64,000 nucleotides of DNA from Amaricoccus sp003258405 (GTDB taxonomy: Bacteria; Pseudomonadota; Alphaproteobacteria; Rhodobacterales; Rhodobacteraceae): contig NZ_CP171225.1 in assembly GCF_043226085.1 (NCBI RefSeq), positions 2,790,001 through 2,854,000 of the forward strand, given 5' to 3'. The notes below the pieces were generated by a model, which saw nothing but the letters and a program-made list of their open reading frames with translations, did not search any database and had not been told where the DNA came from. The position numbers and the translations under genes are program-made. Of this stretch, positions 57,724 to 64,000 are shown piece by piece (the first letter of the stretch is position 1; each line of letters opens with the position of its first letter).

Positions 57724-58066
57724 TTCGGGAACATCCGGACGGCGTGCGACTCGCCCCGAACATCGGGTGCAATCCCTGCCAGCCTATCGCGCCACCAGGG
57801 CGATGGCGGAAGCTGCGATTTTTGCATGGCTCCCATGCATAGGGATCATGTCTTCACCACAATGCAGGGAGACGTGAATTTCTTCAGCCGGTTACAAGGG
57901 GGGCGGCGCGCCATTCCGTGGTCGAGCGTGCCTGCACGCGTATCCCGCGACCGGGCGCAACAGGATCGTGCCCCGGGACGACAGGGCGTTTCGGGCCTTC
58001 CCCAGATCGCCGGAACCGGCTATGTGACCGGCGCGTCACACCCTCTTGTCTGCGAGGAGTCCCGTC
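57724..58066 (+). promoter_or_regulatory. glyA leader region with palindrome
   Basis: 343 bases between the divergent SemiSWEET and glyA starts. The perfect palindrome TGCATGG-CTC-CCATGCA (57823-57839) follows a T-run and is a candidate operator. The long leader would suit a regulatory RNA, but I could not match it to any known riboswitch. GAGGAG before the ATG at 58067 is the glyA ribosome site. Confidence 0.4.
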
Positions 58067-59362
<1,296 letters not shown>

Positions 59363-59404
59363 AGCCCGGCACGTCCGGTCTGAAATCACTGCGTATACAT
59401 ACCT

Positions 59405-59434
59405 GCCTCCGGATTGCCGGGGGCGGGTTTTCTT
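59405..59434 (+). terminator. Intrinsic terminator of glyA
   Basis: GCCTCCGG (59405-59412) pairs with CCGGGGGC (59417-59424), eight pairs including one G-U, loop ATTG, followed by GGGTTTTCTT. Confidence 0.75.
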
Positions 59435-59874
59435 CCGTTTGTCAGACGATGGCCGGGGCAGGAGTGATTCCGGCAGAATGCTGCAGCATGGAGGCCACGC
59501 TCGGGATCGAAGTCGGGAAAAGTGAGTTGTGCCGCCTTGCACCCCGGAGCGGGTTCCTGTAGCAGCCCGCGCTCAGGACATCACGATCACGTGGCCTCCG
59601 AAAATGCCGCTTTGGCAGGCTGCTGGGCCCGTTTTGCAACCCTGGATTGAGATATTCTCTCGCCAGGGAAGGAATCTGCGTCCGAGCGTTCGCGGATGTT
59701 GATCCGTGAGCAGGTGCGGACTATATGACCGCTTACCCCCTTCGCCATGCTTTCGAGGCGTCTCAGCTATTCACCAGATGCAGGGCAGCCTTGCGGAATT
59801 GGCAGACCAAAACTGTCACCAGATCGTCATAGTGCGCCACGCTCTGACGCACTGTTAACAAAAAGGAAAACGTA
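59435..59874 (+). promoter_or_regulatory. Long leader upstream of the DUF6280-like gene
   Basis: 440 bases without a supported gene. GC content falls toward the end; the last 15 bases, AACAAAAAGGAAAACGTA, hold a good ribosome site (AAGGA). No promoter boxes could be assigned with confidence. Confidence 0.3.
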
Positions 59875-60189
59875 ATGTTCGATTACGTGGATGAGGTCGC
59901 TTACACCAACGATCAGGGTGCCCGCGCCCAGAAGCTGTTTGCTGCCGTCGTCCTGGCTGCTCTTGATGACGCCATTGCCGACGACAAGAAATATGGCAAC
60001 GGCCCCGAAGTCATTGCCCGCTGGGCGCGTTCGCGCGACGGCCGGGAAGTCCTGATGTGTGCCGGAATCGATCCCAACGAACGCACCGTCAAGGGCATGA
60101 TGGAATTTGTCTCCCGCGGTGTCCGCACCTCCGTCGCGCTCAGCCGCGAGGAAAGCGAACGCCAGGCGCAGCGCGCCGAAGCTGCCTGA
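59875..60189 (+). CDS. DUF6280-like conserved small protein
   Basis: 104 residues, charged and mostly helical. DNQ-like opening VAYTNDQGARAQKLFAAVVL, then ALDDAIADDKKYGNGPEVIA and RWARSRDGREVLMCAGIDPN. I recall this protein as DUF6280, nearly universal in Rhodobacterales; no function is established. It has its own leader and a strong terminator, so it is a single-gene transcript, probably well expressed. No membrane or DNA-binding feature is evident. Confidence 0.85.
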   Translation: MFDYVDEVAYTNDQGARAQKLFAAVVLAALDDAIADDKKYGNGPEVIARWARSRDGREVLMCAGIDPNERTVKGMMEFVSRGVRTSVALSREESERQAQRAEAA

Positions 60190-60210
60190 CCCCATCGCGT
60201 TCTCGTGAAA

Positions 60211-60240
60211 AAGGGCCGACCCTCTGGGTCGGCCCTTTTC
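60211..60240 (+). terminator. Strong intrinsic terminator after the DUF6280-like gene
   Basis: AAGGGCCGACCC (60211-60222) pairs perfectly with GGGTCGGCCCTT (60226-60237), loop TCT, flanked by an A-run before and TTTTC after, so it may work on both strands. Confidence 0.9.
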
Positions 60241-60334
60241 ATTTCCGGCGTGCGGTGAACGGAGCAACCGGCTTCTTGCCGATCCGGGCCCGATCCCCTA
60301 AACCCGCCTCCGTCAAGACATCCGGGGCGGCGCC

Positions 60335-62743
60335 ATGAAGTTCACCTTATCCTGGCTCAAAGAGCATCTCGAGACCGATGCGACGCTCGAGGAGATCACC
60401 TTTGCGCTGACCGATCTCGGGCTCGAGGTCGAGGGCGTGAGCAACCCTGCGGAGCGCCTTGCGGCGTTCACCGTGGGCGAGGTGGTTGCCGCCGAGAAGC
60501 ATCCCGAGGCCGACAAGCTCCAGGTATGCTGCGTCGTCACGTCGGACGGCGAGAAGCAGATCATCTGCGGCGCACCGAATGCGCGGGCGGGCATCAAGGT
60601 CGTGGTGGCGCAGCCGGGCGATTACATCCCCGGCATCGACGTGACCATCAAGGTTGGCAAGATCCGCGGTATCGAAAGCTATGGCATGATGCTGTCCGAG
60701 CGCGAGATGGAGCTTTCGGATGCGCATGACGGGATTGTCGAGCTTCCCGCCGACGTGCCAGTGGGCGCGCGCTATATCGACGTGCGGCCGTCCGATCCGG
60801 TCATCGAGATTGCGATCACGCCGAATCGGCCGGATGCGCTTGGTGTGGCAGGGATCGCGCGCGATCTCGCGGCCCGCGGGCTCGGGCGCATCATCACACC
60901 GGAGATCGCTTCGGTGCCCGGTGAGGATGCCTCGCCGCTCGCGATCTATCTTGCCCCGGATGTGGCAACGGAAGCCTGCCCCTTCTTCGTTGGGCGGTTG
61001 ATCCGGGGCGTGAAGAACGGGCCATCGCCGCAGTGGCTGCAGGACCGGCTTCGTGCGATCGGGCTCCGGCCGATTTCGACGCTGGTCGACATCACCAACT
61101 TCCTCACCTTCGATCGCAACCGCCCGCTGCACGTCTTCGACGCCGACAAGGTGCATGGACCGCTGACGGTGCGGCTGGCGAAGCCTGGTGAGAGCCTGAA
61201 GGCACTCGACGAGAAGACGTATCAATTCGACGGCTCCGAAACCGTGATCGCCGATACGACCGGTGTGGAGAGCATCGGTGGGGTCATGGGGGGGCTGCGT
61301 ACGAGCTGTACGGAAGAAACCGTCAACGTGATCGTTGAAGCGGCCTATTTCGACCCGATTCGGACGGCGCGGACCGGGCGGCGGCTCAAGATCAACTCGG
61401 ATGCGCGCTACCGGTTCGAGCGTGGAATTGATCCCGCCTTCACCAAGGCAGGTATGGAACTCGCGACCCGGATGATCCTCGATCTTTGTGGCGGACAAGC
61501 TGCAGAGGTGACAGTGGCCGGAGCGGCGCCCGATACCTCGAGAAGCTATCGGCTCGATCCTGCGCGGGTGGTGTCGCTTGTGGGCATGGAGATCCCGCGT
61601 GCGGAGCAGGTGCGTATCCTGCGCGAGCTGGGGTTCACGCCGGAGGATGCAGACGAGGGGACGCTGCAGGTGGGTGTTCCTTCCTGGCGGCCGGATGTTC
61701 TCGGCGAGGCGGATCTCGTCGAGGAGGTCGCGCGCGTGGCATCACTTACGAAGCTCGAGGGCAAGCCGCTCGCACGCCTGGCTGGCGTTGCAAAGCCGAC
61801 GCTGACTCCGATTCAGCGGCGCGAGGCTCAGGCCCGGCGGCAGATCGCAGCGCTCGGCTACAATGAATGCGTGACCTATGCCTTCATCGACCAGGAGGCT
61901 GCGGCACTCTTTGGCGGGGGCGGCCCCGAGATGCAGCTCGAGAATCCGATTTCCTCGGAAATGAGCCATCTCCGGCCCGGTCTGATGCCTGGCCTGCTGC
62001 GTGCTGCGGCCCGGAACCAGGCGCGAGGCTTCGGAGATCTGGCGCTTTTCGAGGTGGGTCAGAGCTTCCAGGGCGGCGAACCCGGGGAGCAGCGTCTCGT
62101 GGCCGCAGGGATTCGTGTGGGACATACCGGGCCGCGCGATCCGTTCGGCGGGCGCCGTCCGGTCGATCTCCATGATGCTCGGGCTGATCTCGAGGCCGTG
62201 CTTGCTGCGGTCGGCGCGCCTGCAAGCAGCGGGATTCGGCGCGGGGCGCGGGAGTGGTGGCATCCGGGCAGAAGCGGGGTGATCGGCCTTGGGCCGAAGA
62301 CCGTGATCGGCGTTTTCGGTGAGCTGCATCCGAAGGTGCTCGCCGCGCTTGATGTCAAGGGACCGGCGGTCGGCTTCGCCGCCTTTCTCGAGGCGGTGCC
62401 CTTTGCGCGCAGTCGCGGTACCACGCGGCAGGCACTTGCACTGTCGGATTTCCAGAGCGTGGAGCGGGATTTCGCCTTCGTGCTGGATGCGGGTATCGAG
62501 GCGGAGGCAGTGCTTCGGGCGGCGCGCGGCGCCGACAAGGCGCTGATCGCTGATGTGTCGGTCTTCGACGTTTTCGAGGGCGCCAAGGCTGAGGCGCAGA
62601 TGGGCGAAGGCCGGAAGTCGATCGCGATCGCCGTGCGGCTTCAACCGGTCGATGCGACCTTGACGGAGAAGCAGATCGAGGCGGTTTCCGCCAAGATCAT
62701 TGGGGCGGTCGAGAAGGCAACCGGCGGCACTCTACGGGCCTGA
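60335..62743 (+). CDS. pheT: Phenylalanyl-tRNA synthetase beta subunit
   Basis: 802 residues, the usual PheT length. It opens MKFTLSWLKEHLETDATLEE. The tRNA-binding (EMAP-like) domain is at about 40-150 (DKLQVCCVVTSDGEKQIICG). B3/B4 domain includes VDITNFLTFDRNRPLHVFDA, the B5 domain IPRAEQVRILRELGFTPEDA and PSWRPDVLGEADLVEEVARV, then the catalytic-like core and C-terminal FDX-ACB domain. Its pheS partner is not adjacent upstream; the DUF6280-like gene with a terminator stands there instead. Confidence 0.97.
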   Translation: MKFTLSWLKEHLETDATLEEITFALTDLGLEVEGVSNPAERLAAFTVGEVVAAEKHPEADKLQVCCVVTSDGEKQIICGAPNARAGIKVVVAQPGDYIPGIDVTIKVGKIRGIESYGMMLSEREMELSDAHDGIVELPADVPVGARYIDVRPSDPVIEIAITPNRPDALGVAGIARDLAARGLGRIITPEIASVPGEDASPLAIYLAPDVATEACPFFVGRLIRGVKNGPSPQWLQDRLRAIGLRPISTLVDITNFLTFDRNRPLHVFDADKVHGPLTVRLAKPGESLKALDEKTYQFDGSETVIADTTGVESIGGVMGGLRTSCTEETVNVIVEAAYFDPIRTARTGRRLKINSDARYRFERGIDPAFTKAGMELATRMILDLCGGQAAEVTVAGAAPDTSRSYRLDPARVVSLVGMEIPRAEQVRILRELGFTPEDADEGTLQVGVPSWRPDVLGEADLVEEVARVASLTKLEGKPLARLAGVAKPTLTPIQRREAQARRQIAALGYNECVTYAFIDQEAAALFGGGGPEMQLENPISSEMSHLRPGLMPGLLRAAARNQARGFGDLALFEVGQSFQGGEPGEQRLVAAGIRVGHTGPRDPFGGRRPVDLHDARADLEAVLAAVGAPASSGIRRGAREWWHPGRSGVIGLGPKTVIGVFGELHPKVLAALDVKGPAVGFAAFLEAVPFARSRGTTRQALALSDFQSVERDFAFVLDAGIEAEAVLRAARGADKALIADVSVFDVFEGAKAEAQMGEGRKSIAIAVRLQPVDATLTEKQIEAVSAKIIGAVEKATGGTLRA

Positions 62744-62872
62744 CCCCCTTCTTGTGCGGTGCACCGGCCACAAGCGGCTTTCGTCTGCCGTGGCCGGTTG
62801 ACGCTTCTGTTGTCAGTCCACCGCGGCTGCCGCTAGTTTTCGTTTCATCTGCAATCAGGAGCGAAGCGACCG

Positions 62873-63277
62873 ATGTTGAAGGAATTTCGGGATTTTATTG
62901 CTCGCGGCAACGTCATGGATATGGCCGTGGGGATCATCATGGGGGCGGCCTTCACCGCCATCGTGACCTCACTGGTCGACGATCTGGTCAATCCGTTGAT
63001 CGGCCTCTTTACCGGCGGTGTCGATTTTTCGAGCCATATGATCAGGGTGGGCGAGGGCGAGCATGCCGCGTCCTTCATGTATGGCAATTTCATCAACGCG
63101 GTGATCAAGTTCGTGATCGTGGCCTGGGTCGTCTTCCTGCTGGTCAAGGGCGTGAACCGGATCAAGGACGCGGCGATGCCTCAGGAAGAGCCCAAGGTCG
63201 AGGGTGAGCCGGCTCCGAGTTCGGAAGCCCTTCTGGCGGAAATCCGTGACATTCTGAAGGATCGGCCGCAGGCCTGA
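62873..63277 (+). CDS. mscL: Large-conductance mechanosensitive channel MscL
   Basis: 134 residues. MLKEFRDFIARGNVMDMAVG and IIMGAAFTAIVTSLVDDLVN form the N-terminal and first pore helix; the second helix is FINAVIKFVIVAWVVFLLVK; the C-terminal helix EALLAEIRDILKDR forms the cytoplasmic bundle. It opens as a large pore at near-lytic tension. The MscS-type channel 5 kb upstream gives the region two osmotic safety valves. Confidence 0.97.
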   Translation: MLKEFRDFIARGNVMDMAVGIIMGAAFTAIVTSLVDDLVNPLIGLFTGGVDFSSHMIRVGEGEHAASFMYGNFINAVIKFVIVAWVVFLLVKGVNRIKDAAMPQEEPKVEGEPAPSSEALLAEIRDILKDRPQA

Positions 63278-63293
63278 GGCCGCGAAAACCGCC

Positions 63294-63617
63294 TCAGCCG
63301 AAGACCCAGAGCCCGAGATAGAGCGTGATCATGCCCGCGAGAATGGCGCCGATCACGCTGCGGCGCCATGCGCCGAAGGCAAGGGCGGCGAGGGCCGCGA
63401 TGGCGCGCGCCGGGTCGAAATCGCCACCGGTGGCCTGGGGTGACAGCACGAGCGGCGTGACGATGGCTGGCAGAACCGCGACTGGCACGTAGCGCAGCAG
63501 CTTGTTGGCGAGTGGCGGCAGATCCCTGTCCCCAATCAGCCCGAGGAACGAGAAGCGGATCAGGTAGGTGCCGATTCCTAAGCAGAGGATAACGCCCCAG
63601 ATCATGCTTTCGCTCAT
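63294..63617 (-). CDS. azlD: AzlD-family small branched-chain amino acid exporter subunit
   Basis: 107 residues with about four membrane spans: MIWGVILCLGIGTYLIRFSF and RYVPVAVLPAIVTPLVLSPQ fit AzlD. AzlCD (BrnFE-like) pairs export branched-chain amino acids or analogues. The ATG overlaps the azlC stop (ATGA), the usual gene pair order. Confidence 0.88.
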   Translation of the reverse strand: MSESMIWGVILCLGIGTYLIRFSFLGLIGDRDLPPLANKLLRYVPVAVLPAIVTPLVLSPQATGGDFDPARAIAALAALAFGAWRRSVIGAILAGMITLYLGLWVFG

Positions 63618-64000
63618 GATGTCCGCCTTTCAAGCAATGTTTCGGCAAGCGCGCCCGTTGCCATTGCGAGGCAAGCTGCGGCGATCATCCAGAGATTGAA
63701 GGGTAGGAACGAGAGCGCGAGCGATGCCACGACCGAGACGAAGGCCGCGGCCAGATGCGGCAGGCTGCGCAGCATGGGCGCGAAGAGCGCGATAAAGGTA
63801 ATGGGGGCGGCGAAATCCAGGCCGAACTCGGGCGGAATGGCCTGACCTGCCACGACACCGACGATGGTAAAGACATACCAGAGCGGACAGATCGCCAGCA
63901 CGGAGCCGAAAAAGAACGCCATCCGCTCTCGGATGCTCATTTCGGGATGGAGCGTGAAGCGTGCGAGCGAGACGCCGTAGGTCTGATCGGTCAGGGCGTA
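63614..64000 (-). CDS. azlC: AzlC-family transporter subunit, C-terminal part (5' end outside window)
   Basis: The reading frame is open from the window edge, beginning YALTDQTYGVSLARFTLHPE, which continues in frame into the internal methionine at 63940. ALTDxT is a conserved AzlC motif, so the internal ATG is not the true start. At least four membrane spans follow. It forms the exporter with AzlD. Confidence 0.9.
   Translation of the reverse strand, partial: YALTDQTYGVSLARFTLHPEMSIRERMAFFFGSVLAICPLWYVFTIVGVVAGQAIPPEFGLDFAAPITFIALFAPMLRSLPHLAAAFVSVVASLALSFLPFNLWMIAAACLAMATGALAETLLERRTS

Overview
The window is high-GC (roughly two thirds G+C), densely packed bacterial DNA. Gene content points to an alphaproteobacterium of the Rhodobacterales/Paracoccaceae type. 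The main reasons are a 104-residue DUF6280-like protein next to glyA and pheT, a cobalamin riboswitch in front of a CbiM-like cobalt permease, frequent 4-bp start/stop overlaps, and Tat-signal periplasmic enzymes. No tRNA, rRNA, CRISPR array or intact insertion sequence was seen.

Layout. 1-2.7 kb is the end of an nqr operon (Na+-pumping NADH:quinone reductase, nqrC partial, then nqrDEF). 2.9-10.1 kb holds single genes: a SABATH-like methyltransferase, a GNAT acetyltransferase, a Tat-exported metallo-beta-lactamase-fold protein, a PhoD-type phosphatase and tex. 10.4-34.7 kb is a contractile injection system (CIS; eCIS/Afp/PVC type) in two convergent arms. The plus arm encodes the cap-like DUF4255 protein, an unknown, sheath, two tube proteins, a small DUF5908-like protein, a LysM tube-baseplate adaptor, spike, PAAR tip and gp25 wedge. 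The minus arm encodes a large baseplate J-like protein, a possible fibre/attachment protein, a second baseplate protein, a giant tape-measure-like protein, an AAA+ ATPase and a 1084-residue exported protein. That last protein has a degenerate GH18-like domain and a C-terminal membrane anchor. The arms meet tail to tail at 17.78 kb.

34.8-40.2 kb is a tightly coupled minus-strand operon that reads toward the CIS minus arm. It encodes a GluR0-like ligand-gated channel, a methyltransferase, a solute-binding-protein/permease fusion, a second permease and a TbpB-like lipoprotein. No ATPase gene accompanies the permeases. Divergent from it are a small XRE regulator and a SulP/STAS anion transporter. 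A PIN/HTH toxin-antitoxin-like pair follows at 42.5-43.5 kb, then a glycine-rich RTX protein (43.9-46.0 kb), an AEC carrier and prfC.

49.2-64 kb contains a pentapeptide-repeat membrane protein of lower GC, a GNAT enzyme, the riboswitch-controlled cobalt permease, a NUDIX hydrolase, cysK, an MscS-type channel, SemiSWEET, glyA, a DUF6280-like gene, pheT, mscL and azlCD (azlC cut by the window end).

The points most worth following are: the membrane-anchored CIS-linked GH18-like protein; the roughly 1,170-residue low-complexity insert in the tape-measure-like protein; the receptor-channel/permease operon; and two related palindromic intergenic elements at 5.84 and 43.83 kb.
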